Both the position numbers and the translations under genes were made by a program. This document shows positions 31,329-40,021 of a DNA stretch of 64,000 nucleotides, piece after piece. This DNA is from Bacterioplanes sp965233665 (GTDB lineage: Bacteria; Pseudomonadota; Gammaproteobacteria; Pseudomonadales; Oceanobacteraceae): assembly GCA_965233665.1 (NCBI GenBank), contig CBDDTG010000047.1, forward strand, positions 1 to 64,000, in the 5' to 3' direction. Below the pieces are notes generated by a model. It ran no database searches and was not told the origin of the DNA. It saw nothing but the letters and a program-made list of their open reading frames with translations. The first letter of the stretch is position 1. Each line of letters begins with the position of its first letter.

Positions 31329-33923
31329 TTAGCCGACGTTGGCTATGGGTGATATCAATACGTGTCGACGTTGCTCATCGTCCAATGCCAATTCCAACAA
31401 GTGGCATTGCTCAATCCGAGTTTGGGTAAAGCGGCTGCGCTGTGTTTTCAGCTTGCCCAGCTGGCTTTGGTGAAATAAACAGCCATCGACCTGGGCAGCG
31501 GTTAAGTTGGCCTGCAGCAAAATGCAGCCTAACCAGGCGCATCGAGTCAGCTGGCTGGCTTGCAGTTGGCCGTCACCAAAATCGCATTGCTGAAATAAGC
31601 TGTGGCTGAGCTGCGCCTGTTGCAGATCAACACCACGAAAGCCGCAGGTATGCCAGCTGCAGTGGGTCATTCGAGTACTGTTCAGTTGCCCTTCGTTGCT
31701 GAACTGCACTTTTTCACCCTCGATGTGATGAAACTGCACTGCTTGGGCGTTGAGCCCTACCATGACGCAACGCAGTAAGCGCGTCTGCTGCCAATCGGCA
31801 CTCTGAAGGCTTGCTTTGGTAAAGTTGCACAGCGTCAGAGCGCAATCACGCCACTGGCTGTGCGCTAAGTCTGCTTGCAAAAACAACACTTGCTCTAAAT
31901 TGGCTTGCACAAACTGGGCATGCGGCAGGTGCGCTTGCAGTGCTTGGGTCTTAAGCAGGTGTGCCTGGTGAAACTGTGCGTGCGGCAACTGGGCTTGATG
32001 CAACAAGGTGTCGTGCAGTTGCGCCGCAGAAAAATCGACCTGCTCGCCAGAGGTGGCGGATAAATTCGCTTGGCTGAGGTCTGCCCGACGAAAACTGGCT
32101 TGTTCTAGGTTTGCTTCGGTTAATACGGCTTGGCTTAACTGGGCGTCGTCGAAGCAACAGCCCTGCAGTTGGCAGCGCTCTAACCCGGTCTGGCGTAAAT
32201 CGCAATGACGAAAGTCGATGCCGCGCAAGTCGCCTCCGGCCAAGTCGCGCCCGGCCAAAGACACTCCACGCTGCAGTAATTCAATAACCAAATTGCGTAT
32301 TTGCTGGGCGCCGCCAAGTGGCAGCGGACGTGACAGCGTCATGCAAACGGGCGATTGGATGCGCGCCTGAAACTGACCGCCGTGCTGCAGCTGCGCCGCT
32401 TGCTGCCAACGCGCCAGCGCCTCTGGGTCAGCTTGCAGCTGCTGGCGCAGGGGGCTGGGTAAGCTCGCCAGCGCCTCATCACTGTTGTGTTCAAGTGCGC
32501 GTACAGTCATGACCCGCGTGTGTATCTCGCTCAGACTTTCCGGTGTGTTAAAAGGTTGATGCTGCATTGCTGCGTGGCGCTGTTGCTCACTGGCCTGGCG
32601 AGCTTGCTCGGTTTGTTGCTCGGCAAAAGCTACGTGTGGCGTTAAATCCACATCGCCCCGGCGAATCAGTTCGGGCGGCAATGTCGGTGGCTCGGCTGAT
32701 GGTTCCGCAGATGATTCTGCCGATGGTTTATTGACGGCCGTCGGGCTTTGGGGTGGCGTTTTGACTTGCTCTGCTAGCTGCTCAATAAACGCCTGGCGCG
32801 TCTGTTGCTGGCGCTGCTCGGCTTGGCGATAGAGCTGTTGCTCTTGGGCTTGTTGCTGAGGGCTTTTTTGCGGTTTCAGTGGCGCTTCATGCAGCATTTT
32901 TACCGCCGCGGTGGCGGCATCGGTGCGCTCGTTTAACGCTTGCTGGTAATGATCCAAAGGCCTGGGCTCGTCGTGGCTGCGCTCATAGGCCAACAACAGT
33001 TGGGCGACGTCTAAGCCCAAAGAATCCTGAACGGCAAATACCGCTCGGTGAATGACCAGACCCATTTCAAATTCCGGGAATAGCCACAGCGTGTCGATTT
33101 GCCCTGTTGCTTCGACCAGCTTGGCGTCAGCAGCCGTTGTTTGGCGTATAAACATGCGAGCCTTGAGTTCGGGCAGGCAAAACTGCCAACGCTGGCGTTC
33201 AGGGTGTAAGCCAAGCAACTCAACTTGGGTGCCTGGTTCGATAAAACCATCCAGCTGTTGATCGGCCATGGCGGCATTAAAAAACGCTGGCTGGGTATCG
33301 TCGGCAAAGCCGGGCTGGCCTTGTTGCAACCAGGCCTGATCGTAATTACCGCTGTACTGCTGGCGCTGCGGCCAACGCACATCTAACGGTTCAAACGCCG
33401 TGGGCTGGCGTGGTCGGTGGTTGGCTTTGATCGATTCACGTTCGGCGTAAATATTGGGGAGATGCCAGAACCCCTCCTCTGCGCCATAGCCTTTGCCCAA
33501 TGGATTGTGTGCGAACTGAGCGCCGCCGTAGGCGCGCGCAAAGGAGAGCGGCATTTTTGCAAAGGGCTGTGCCGCACTGGGGGCGCGTAATGGCCGGCCT
33601 AGCCAGTGGCGATCACCCACCACCTGCAGCGTTTTTTTAACGCTCCCCACCTGCACCGTAACCTGCATGCGGCTGACCGTTTGGCCTTGCGGAGCGCAGG
33701 CGCTGCCTACCAGCAAAAATTCTGCACGTGGTTTGGCATGGCCTGTGTCCAGCACTAAGCCTCGAGACAACAGCGGCGCCAACGCACGCCAGCCTTCTTG
33801 TTCGCTGAGGTAATCTGCACTCCCAAATCGGAAAAACCCCAAGGTGCCAACGGCCAGCTGGGTTTTGCGGTAGCGATAGGTCTGGCTGATAACACTCAGC
33901 TGGCGCGGTTTGATGATTTGCAT
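31329..33923 (-). CDS. DUF2169 adaptor fused to pentapeptide repeats
   Basis: The ATG at 33923 lies 4 bases after the vgrG stop; 864 residues. The N-terminal ~290 residues are DUF2169 (GTLGFFRFG, FLLVGSACAP, SFARAYGGAQF, LGKGYG, LPNIYAERE), a type VI adaptor family. A Gln-rich coiled linker (about 350-480) follows, then about 350 residues of pentapeptide repeats. The likely job is to deliver or chaperone an effector onto VgrG. The fusion is notable since most DUF2169 proteins lack such a long repeat tail. Confidence 0.88.
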   Translation of the reverse strand: MQIIKPRQLSVISQTYRYRKTQLAVGTLGFFRFGSADYLSEQEGWRALAPLLSRGLVLDTGHAKPRAEFLLVGSACAPQGQTVSRMQVTVQVGSVKKTLQVVGDRHWLGRPLRAPSAAQPFAKMPLSFARAYGGAQFAHNPLGKGYGAEEGFWHLPNIYAERESIKANHRPRQPTAFEPLDVRWPQRQQYSGNYDQAWLQQGQPGFADDTQPAFFNAAMADQQLDGFIEPGTQVELLGLHPERQRWQFCLPELKARMFIRQTTAADAKLVEATGQIDTLWLFPEFEMGLVIHRAVFAVQDSLGLDVAQLLLAYERSHDEPRPLDHYQQALNERTDAATAAVKMLHEAPLKPQKSPQQQAQEQQLYRQAEQRQQQTRQAFIEQLAEQVKTPPQSPTAVNKPSAESSAEPSAEPPTLPPELIRRGDVDLTPHVAFAEQQTEQARQASEQQRHAAMQHQPFNTPESLSEIHTRVMTVRALEHNSDEALASLPSPLRQQLQADPEALARWQQAAQLQHGGQFQARIQSPVCMTLSRPLPLGGAQQIRNLVIELLQRGVSLAGRDLAGGDLRGIDFRHCDLRQTGLERCQLQGCCFDDAQLSQAVLTEANLEQASFRRADLSQANLSATSGEQVDFSAAQLHDTLLHQAQLPHAQFHQAHLLKTQALQAHLPHAQFVQANLEQVLFLQADLAHSQWRDCALTLCNFTKASLQSADWQQTRLLRCVMVGLNAQAVQFHHIEGEKVQFSNEGQLNSTRMTHCSWHTCGFRGVDLQQAQLSHSLFQQCDFGDGQLQASQLTRCAWLGCILLQANLTAAQVDGCLFHQSQLGKLKTQRSRFTQTRIEQCHLLELALDDEQRRHVLISPIANVG

Positions 33924-33927
33924 GGCG

Positions 33928-36915
33928 CTATAACACGATGTAAATGCTGAGCAGCATTTCCACCGTGGTCTCACTGGTTTTGGCGTGGGTGGTCATCTCG
34001 CTGGTGACGGTGGCGGGTATGACTTTGGAGTTCAGCTCAACCGCGGTATTCACCACGCTGTTGATGGCCACACCGGCATTGACCTTGCTGTTCATCGCCA
34101 CACTGACGTTGGTGGAGTTATTGATCTCAGCGCCAATGAAGGTTTGGGTGGCGGATTTAGCACCAATAAAAGTGTCGGTGTTGCTGGCTGCGCCCAGTGT
34201 GGTCGATACGCTGTTACTGGCGGCCAACTTAGTACTGGTGCTGTTGGTGGCGCCGATAAAGGTTTCGGTTGAGTTGGTCGCCGCCAGGCTGGTGGACGTG
34301 TGGTTGCGGGCGCCGATAAAGGTCTCGGTTGAGTTGGTAGCGCCAATGGTGGTCGATGTTGTGTTGGCGGCAGAGATGTTGGTGGCGGTAACGTTTTTGG
34401 CGCCAATAAAGGTTTCGGTGCTGTTGCTGACGCCTAAGGTGGTGGACGTCGAATTGCTGGCCGACAAATGCGTTGCCAGTGAGTTTCTGGCACCGATGAA
34501 GGTTTCAACGCTGTTGGCCAGGCCAACGGTGGTCGAAATGCTGTTGGTGGCACTGGCGTTGGTGCTGATGCTATTGCTGGCACCAATGGTGGTTGAAATG
34601 GCATTGGTGGCGCTCAGTGAGGTCGTGGTGTCGTTACGCACGCCCACAAAGGTATTGATGTTGTCGGTGGTGCCGACGGTGGTGCTGATGCTTGAACTGT
34701 TGCCAACCTGCAGTGACTGGCTGTCGCTGTCGCCGATGTGCACGTTTTTGTTCACCACCTTGCCTAAAGTGCTTGAGCTGGAATAAACCGTCGCCGATTT
34801 GTCATCCCAGCCAGGCGGTGGCATATCGGTGCCATTCAGGCTGACGGAGCGGCCTTTAATGTGGTTTTCGCTGTAGCTGTCGCCATTGCCCAGTTGGTTG
34901 GCCAGATTAACGATGGATTGCTCGGGCAGTTTGCCAGCGACAAAGCTGGGCGAATTCAGGTCGACGCTGCCATCGTACTCGCCAATCACTGAGCGATTCA
35001 CGCTTTTGCCCACTTTGGAAAAGCTCTGACTGGTGCCGGTATTGCTGACGCTGTAGCTGACCTTGGCGTGGCTTTCGTTGTAGCTGCTGCCTTGCGACAC
35101 CGAGGCGCTCAATATGCCGGCATCGCCCTGATCGCTTTGCGACAGACTCCAGCCTCCGCCTTTGGAGTAACTGCTGTTGCCGTACAAGCCGCCGTTCATG
35201 TCGGCGTTGTCATAGGCACTTTCGACCAACTGGATGGCTTGGTCCAAATTGGTGGCTGAGTTATGGCCATAGCGAATGCTGATGCCATCGCCGTAACTGG
35301 TGGAATAATTACTGCCCCAGTGGGTATTGGTTTGCCAGGAAGCGCTGCGACGGTCTGGCGGCATAATAGTTTTAGAGCCGTGAGATGACAGCACCTGCTG
35401 CAGCTCGGGTTGCTCGCTTTCATTGCTGCCGCGGCCAATCATGACCATGGCGTTCACGTCTGGCACGGTTTGCGAGGTGCGTGGTAGCGCAACCCAATAC
35501 TGCTCCCCCGTCACCAGCTCCACCAGGCAGCCGCGCTCATGATAAGGCTCGCCATCAAAACTGGTTTGGCCACGCTCGGGTTGGAAATTGCCCTTGCTGC
35601 GGTAGCGCCAGCCGCTGGGTTTTTCATGGTCAATGACCTTGGCCAATATGCTGCCTTGGCGAGTGTTTTGAATGGAAAATGGCGTCAGCAAGGTATGTTG
35701 GTAGGCATCGCTGCCGAGGCTCAGCATGGTGGCTTCTACTTGACCGGTGTAGTGGCCGCTGGCCTGCAGCTTGTGTTGTATTTTCGTCACCACAAAGGTC
35801 TCGCCGGAAAACTCCGGTCGCCCTTGCGCATCCACACTCAAGGAGTCATTGGCAGGCAGCTCCTGTAGTGGGTCGGTCAAGGTAAAGCAGTAGCCTGGGC
35901 TGAGCAGCGAGTTGGTCACATTGCCGGTTAAGGTGCCCGCTTCGGTTTCGATCTGCTGGCAAATTTTGGTCAGTTGGCCTTCGTCTTCATCGCGATCAGC
36001 GCCGTAGTCGTAACAGCGATGATGCTGGTATTCGGTGTTGGCGCTGCTGCCGTGACTGAGCCAGGGTGTGTTTTCTGCCCGAACAACCGGGTTTTGCTCC
36101 CACACCGCCGGTTGGCGGGTCAGCATGCTGCGCACTTTGCCCGGCATCATCTTGATGGCGTAGCGCAAATCACACAGTAAGTCGTTTTGCTGCAGCCCTA
36201 GCTTCTCAACATTGGTGTAGGTGTAGCGCAGTGGCACCGGCCCTGAGGCATGACCGGGAATGCTGACCTTGTCGACGGTTGCAACGCTGTTGGAAAACAC
36301 CAGGGTTAAGCAGTTGGGCTCGTGAATGAAAAAATAATGCACGCCGCATTTGCCCAAAATGCGTTGCATAAATTCCATGTCTGTTTCGCCTGCTTGCAGC
36401 CAGTCCTGGGTGCGAGTCAGAGTTAAGCTGTCGTCAAAATCGAAGCGCAGTTTAAAGCGTGGGTCCTGCAGTTCTTGCGCGAAGACCTGTTTCAGCAGCA
36501 GCTCAACATCGCAGTCGGTGTAAATGTGGTAGCGGTTGCGCAGGCTCAAGAGCTGCAGCGGTGATTGCAGCGTCAAGGTGTAACAACCGGGCGCTCCCAG
36601 CGCCAGTTCAGTGACTAAGCCGCGCAAACAGCGTGTGATGAGAGGCTGGTCATCTTCGTTGCGCTGAGTCAGCTCAAGTTGTGCCCATTGGCCGATGGCG
36701 GAGGCGTCCAGCATTTTGCCGTTGGCACTGGCCATGTCATCGGCGCGCAGTTCGACGGAAAGCTGAAACGGCTGCGAAATGGCCTCTTGCCCTTGCAGCG
36801 AATCGACACGAATGTAGTTGCTGTCTAAGCCGCTGCCGCCCTCAATGCAGATCGCCACGGAGGGGGCGTTGTAATCCACCTCGGCAATCGAAAACGGCTC
36901 CTGTTTGAGTGTCAT
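33928..36915 (-). CDS. vgrG: Type VI spike protein VgrG (TssI) with repetitive tail
   Basis: About 995 residues from 36915; a second ATG is at 36927. N-terminal gp27-like and gp5-like domains with QPFQLSVELRADD, RNRYHIYTDCDVELLLKQVF and the conserved QYWVALPRTSQTV region; then a Gly/Ser-rich stretch. From about residue 700 there are many repeats of the form (S/T)NS-(T/V)-(E/S)TFIGA(R/K)N, probably an extended trimeric beta-prism carrying on the spike. It ends with an ordinary hydrophobic LLSIYIVL. First gene of its own operon behind a sigma-54-type promoter; followed by the DUF2169 adaptor. Confidence 0.9.
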   Translation of the reverse strand: MTLKQEPFSIAEVDYNAPSVAICIEGGSGLDSNYIRVDSLQGQEAISQPFQLSVELRADDMASANGKMLDASAIGQWAQLELTQRNEDDQPLITRCLRGLVTELALGAPGCYTLTLQSPLQLLSLRNRYHIYTDCDVELLLKQVFAQELQDPRFKLRFDFDDSLTLTRTQDWLQAGETDMEFMQRILGKCGVHYFFIHEPNCLTLVFSNSVATVDKVSIPGHASGPVPLRYTYTNVEKLGLQQNDLLCDLRYAIKMMPGKVRSMLTRQPAVWEQNPVVRAENTPWLSHGSSANTEYQHHRCYDYGADRDEDEGQLTKICQQIETEAGTLTGNVTNSLLSPGYCFTLTDPLQELPANDSLSVDAQGRPEFSGETFVVTKIQHKLQASGHYTGQVEATMLSLGSDAYQHTLLTPFSIQNTRQGSILAKVIDHEKPSGWRYRSKGNFQPERGQTSFDGEPYHERGCLVELVTGEQYWVALPRTSQTVPDVNAMVMIGRGSNESEQPELQQVLSSHGSKTIMPPDRRSASWQTNTHWGSNYSTSYGDGISIRYGHNSATNLDQAIQLVESAYDNADMNGGLYGNSSYSKGGGWSLSQSDQGDAGILSASVSQGSSYNESHAKVSYSVSNTGTSQSFSKVGKSVNRSVIGEYDGSVDLNSPSFVAGKLPEQSIVNLANQLGNGDSYSENHIKGRSVSLNGTDMPPPGWDDKSATVYSSSSTLGKVVNKNVHIGDSDSQSLQVGNSSSISTTVGTTDNINTFVGVRNDTTTSLSATNAISTTIGASNSISTNASATNSISTTVGLANSVETFIGARNSLATHLSASNSTSTTLGVSNSTETFIGAKNVTATNISAANTTSTTIGATNSTETFIGARNHTSTSLAATNSTETFIGATNSTSTKLAASNSVSTTLGAASNTDTFIGAKSATQTFIGAEINNSTNVSVAMNSKVNAGVAINSVVNTAVELNSKVIPATVTSEMTTHAKTSETTVEMLLSIYIVL
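34105..34665 (-). repeat. Imperfect repeats in vgrG tail
   Basis: Codes a string of related units (TETFIGARN, STTLGVSN, SISTTVG) about 9-20 residues long. The DNA repeats segments like CCAATAAAGGTTTCGGT and CGATAAAGGTCTCGGT. The pattern suits a beta-prism or beta-helix and offers sites for recombination. Confidence 0.8.
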
Positions 36916-36950
36916 CCAATAACCCATCACCCTGCATGAATAACCGGTTA

Positions 36951-36967
36951 TTGCAGTAATAATGCCA
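36951..36967 (-). promoter_or_regulatory. Sigma-54-type promoter for the vgrG operon
   Basis: Minus strand TGGCATTATTACTGCA: GG and GC separated by exactly 10 bases, near consensus for sigma-54. The predicted start is roughly 12 bases on, about 25 bases before the chosen vgrG ATG, which supports that start. Confidence 0.6.
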
Positions 36968-37083
36968 GCGCCTGGCCTTGGTGAACGGCCTTGCATCGGC
37001 CGCCACGACGGCGAACATGGCGTTTAAGGTGGGTGCGAATGCACCCAGTTGGGTAAAAATAAGGGCACCTCTGAATAATAAAG

Positions 37084-37860
37084 TCAGAACTTAAGATCCC
37101 GGCCGCCATAGTGTTTGCGTGGACGAATGGGCTTAAGCACGCCGCTGTCACTGCCGTAGTGCTGGGTTTGCAGCTCCTTTCGTAGCTTGTTTTCGGTCAG
37201 CGCGCCGCTGCCGTCATGATGGCCAACGGTGTCGCGTTCTTCTTTTTTTGCGCCCGATTCAGGGTGAATGGCTGAGCCGCGATGATTGCCCTCCACCGTG
37301 TGCACGGCGTGAATCAGTTCGTGCCCCAAGCTCATGGCGCTGGATGAGCCAACATAGCCTACGCGATCTTGCCTAGAAGCCAGCTTGGAGCGATCGGGTT
37401 GGTGTGTCACTGTGGCATCGGAGCCAACCCCGAGTTGGCTGGCAGCGGTGCGATCATGGGGGCGGTTAGAGCCTCCTCGGTCTGGGTTGTCGCCCCGGTC
37501 ACGGATAAATACCGAGTGGCCGCTGTCGCCGATGCGCCGGGCGATGTCCTGGCCAGTGTCTGTGCTGGCCAAATGCGATAGGTCGCGCCGGGTTTGCTGA
37601 ATGAAGTCGGCAAAATGCGCGCCGCTGCTGTAGGCTCCGCTGGCGCGATCACGCGACAGCTGCACGCCTTGCCAGCCCGGCACACTGACGTGGTCGATCT
37701 TTTTTAAACGCGTGGCCTGTTGTTGCAGCATGTCTGGCGTGATGCGCTTAAACCCGCCCTGCTCCTCCCGTGCTTGCTGAACGTTGCGAATCATGGTTTT
37801 AAAATCCAGGCCTTTTGACGGGGCTTTATCCGCCCGTTTGGCTTTGCGATGTAAAAACAT
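37084..37860 (-). CDS. Putative type VI effector, zinc metalloprotease (M91/NleD-like)
   Basis: 258 residues, no signal peptide. The key segment is MSLGHELIHAVHTVEGNHRG near residues 175-195, an HExxH zinc motif with the AHELIHA-like context of peptidase family M91 (NleD-type). The N-terminal half is basic with Gln-rich helices; the middle includes GGSNRPHDRTAAS. AAGGAG precedes the ATG. It ends the main type VI operon and sits directly before vgrG, an effector position. No immunity gene is adjacent, so a eukaryotic target or immunity elsewhere is possible. Confidence 0.7.
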   Translation of the reverse strand: MFLHRKAKRADKAPSKGLDFKTMIRNVQQAREEQGGFKRITPDMLQQQATRLKKIDHVSVPGWQGVQLSRDRASGAYSSGAHFADFIQQTRRDLSHLASTDTGQDIARRIGDSGHSVFIRDRGDNPDRGGSNRPHDRTAASQLGVGSDATVTHQPDRSKLASRQDRVGYVGSSSAMSLGHELIHAVHTVEGNHRGSAIHPESGAKKEERDTVGHHDGSGALTENKLRKELQTQHYGSDSGVLKPIRPRKHYGGRDLKF

Positions 37861-37921
37861 TGTCGGCGTCTCCTTATGGTACAGACAGTACGGACAGAGT
37901 TAAGCGAACAGTCGGCGCTGC

Positions 37922-38866
37922 TTAAGCGACGGGTCGAATAAACGCATCGGCCCAAGGCACCAACTGGTAATCGCAGTTCATATCGATGAATAACCGTTGC
38001 AGCCGATCAAACAACCAGGGTTGCTGATAGGCGGCACCCAAATAAAACAGCCGCTCGTCATCATGAGGCGCTGCCAATGAGCAGCTGAGCGGCACAAAGC
38101 CCATGCGCTGCATCGCGCGCAATGAAGGCCGGTTATGGTCGTAGACTTTGGCAAAGCAATGCCTTAGCCCTAAGGTTTGCTCGGCCCAACTCAGCACCGT
38201 CATCACAGCCGCAGGACCGAAGCCGTGTTGTTGAAAGTCTGCCCCCAGCCAGTAATAAAAAAAGCCACTGTCGCCGTGGACTTCCAGCGAGACAGAGCCG
38301 ATCAAGCCCCATTCTGGGTGGATCACGGCAAACGGCTGCTGTGCTGGGTCATTGCTGGCCTCGGCTAGCCAATGCAGCCAGTGCTCGTCGCTGTCGAACT
38401 TGGGCAAATTGCAGCGCTCTGCGATGTCGCCGCTGTATTGCCAGCAAAAAGCGCTTAGGTCGTCGATGCCTAAAGGTCTGAGTTGCAGGCCCTCTGGGCT
38501 TTGCAGACACAGCTCCTCGGCGTAAGGCCATGGCTGCATTTGTGCCCGTGGATAATGCCAATACAGCTGGCGCAGCTGCTCGAAAGCGTGCTCACAGTCG
38601 GCCAGCTGCCAACTGGCATGCAGTCGCATGCGCCGGTCAGCCAGCGTGCTAGCGTCTTGCAGTAAATACACCAGCGCTGCCCAATCGCACAGTTGATGGC
38701 TCAGTTGACACAACAGCTCATGCTGCTGGGGCGTGGCTATGGGGTGTTCAAGCTGCTGACGCAGCCATTGCATCCATGCCAGACGCTGATCTTGGTCAAT
38801 GGGCGCATTGATGGCGTGCAGCAGCCAATGGGTGGCATCGTCGGTCTGTGGTTGGCTCAGTTGCAT
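37922..38866 (-). CDS. GNAT acetyltransferase-like protein in the type VI operon
   Basis: 314 residues. The N-terminal 120 residues are helical and Leu/Gln-rich, unassigned; the C-terminal part is a GNAT domain (LQLRPLGIDDL, GLIGSVSLEVHG, FYYWLGADFQQHGFGPAAV, AKVYDHNRPSLRAMQRMGF). The Q-x-x-GFGP acetyl-CoA loop is a variant of the usual R/QxxGxG/A. GNAT genes recur in type VI clusters but their substrate is unknown. GGAGC precedes the start. Confidence 0.8.
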   Translation of the reverse strand: MQLSQPQTDDATHWLLHAINAPIDQDQRLAWMQWLRQQLEHPIATPQQHELLCQLSHQLCDWAALVYLLQDASTLADRRMRLHASWQLADCEHAFEQLRQLYWHYPRAQMQPWPYAEELCLQSPEGLQLRPLGIDDLSAFCWQYSGDIAERCNLPKFDSDEHWLHWLAEASNDPAQQPFAVIHPEWGLIGSVSLEVHGDSGFFYYWLGADFQQHGFGPAAVMTVLSWAEQTLGLRHCFAKVYDHNRPSLRAMQRMGFVPLSCSLAAPHDDERLFYLGAAYQQPWLFDRLQRLFIDMNCDYQLVPWADAFIRPVA

Positions 38867-38881
38867 GCTGCTTACCTGCTC

Positions 38882-40021
38882 CTACTCGCTGGTATCCAGC
38901 CCCATGACGTCAAAAATATTGAGCTGGCCACCCTTTTGCAGAAACAGCTCTTGGTACAGGTCGGGGGCAGATTTTTCACCCCAGGCGCAAGCGGTGTAGA
39001 CCAAATAAGGCACCGGGCTGTGAGGATCGTCCTGCATCAAAAACTCCGCCGCTCGGTACAGCAGTGCAAAGGCATCGGCACGGTTGCTCAGGCTGCCCGG
39101 CGGGTTGCCGCCAGAGCCGGACGAATCGCTACCGCCCGGGCTTTGCTCTGGCGACGCTGCGTCACTGTCTGGCTGATCGGCTGCACTGTTGCAATGAACG
39201 CCGCGGCGCTGCAGTTCGGCGCTGACCAGAGTGTTGATGCTGGTTAATAACGTACTGATTTCCGACAGTGATGGACTGTCGCTGCCGCAGGTCTGGTCAA
39301 GCCAGGCCGTGAGTTCAGCAATGGCGCGCTGGCCATCGCTGACTTGCTGCTGCAGAGACTGCAAATGGTCATTACCGGTGCCGGCCATATGATGTTTGAA
39401 GGCTTCCGTCGTCGGCCCCTTCCACTCTATGGGCTGTTGATGCTGGCGCTTTAGCTGCTCATAGCGCTGGGCGTTCTCCCAATCACTCCAGCTCATCTCA
39501 ACTCCGTCAATGTCGGCATGGGTGAGAGGCACCAGACGCAACTGCAGGGCCAGTTTTTCATTGATCCAGTTGATCGGGTTGGTACGAAACTCAATATCGC
39601 CGTCTTCCATTTGTGGGTGCATGGTGTCCCAGTAGGTCTGACACAAGCTGCGAATCAGCACCGCCGCGGGGGCAATGCCGGCAAAGCCATAGCGATGAAT
39701 GCTCGATTCCATCAGCCAAACGCCGAGCTGCAAGTCTTTGCTTTTATGGCGCAACGCATTGAGCGCGGTTTTTTCCACCACATCCCAGTCGGCTGTTTTC
39801 AGCTCATGGGTCCATACCCCTTGCGGCAGCGTTGGGTCATCACAGCGGCGAGCTTCTTTGATTTCAAAATACACGCCGTTATGACGCACGGACTCACCCA
39901 CTGGGTTGTCATCAATGGGGCTGAGCAGTTCGTCCAGGCTGATGCCATAAAACGCTTCTATGTATTGGTTAAGCCCTGGGTTGTTGGCGGTTTCAAGGTT
40001 GTTGGGTAAGCGCAAGGTCAT
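38882..40021 (-). CDS. tssA: Type VI baseplate/cap protein TssA
   Basis: 379 residues. The N-terminal ImpA domain is clear (LDELLSPIDDNPVGE, VWTHELKTADWDVVEKTALNAL, KDLQLGVWLMES, WDTMHPQMEDGD); the C-terminal half is divergent with a Ser/Gly-rich linker. TssA starts sheath assembly at the baseplate and in some types caps the distal end. AGGAGG lies before the ATG, and it overlaps tssM by 29 bases. Confidence 0.9.
   Translation of the reverse strand: MTLRLPNNLETANNPGLNQYIEAFYGISLDELLSPIDDNPVGESVRHNGVYFEIKEARRCDDPTLPQGVWTHELKTADWDVVEKTALNALRHKSKDLQLGVWLMESSIHRYGFAGIAPAAVLIRSLCQTYWDTMHPQMEDGDIEFRTNPINWINEKLALQLRLVPLTHADIDGVEMSWSDWENAQRYEQLKRQHQQPIEWKGPTTEAFKHHMAGTGNDHLQSLQQQVSDGQRAIAELTAWLDQTCGSDSPSLSEISTLLTSINTLVSAELQRRGVHCNSAADQPDSDAASPEQSPGGSDSSGSGGNPPGSLSNRADAFALLYRAAEFLMQDDPHSPVPYLVYTACAWGEKSAPDLYQELFLQKGGQLNIFDVMGLDTSE

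Noticed and set aside
33944..34786. Long plus-strand open frame opposite the vgrG tail
   Set aside because: Its Val/Leu/Ala-rich repeats arise from the complement of the vgrG repeats; no ribosome site or known family.
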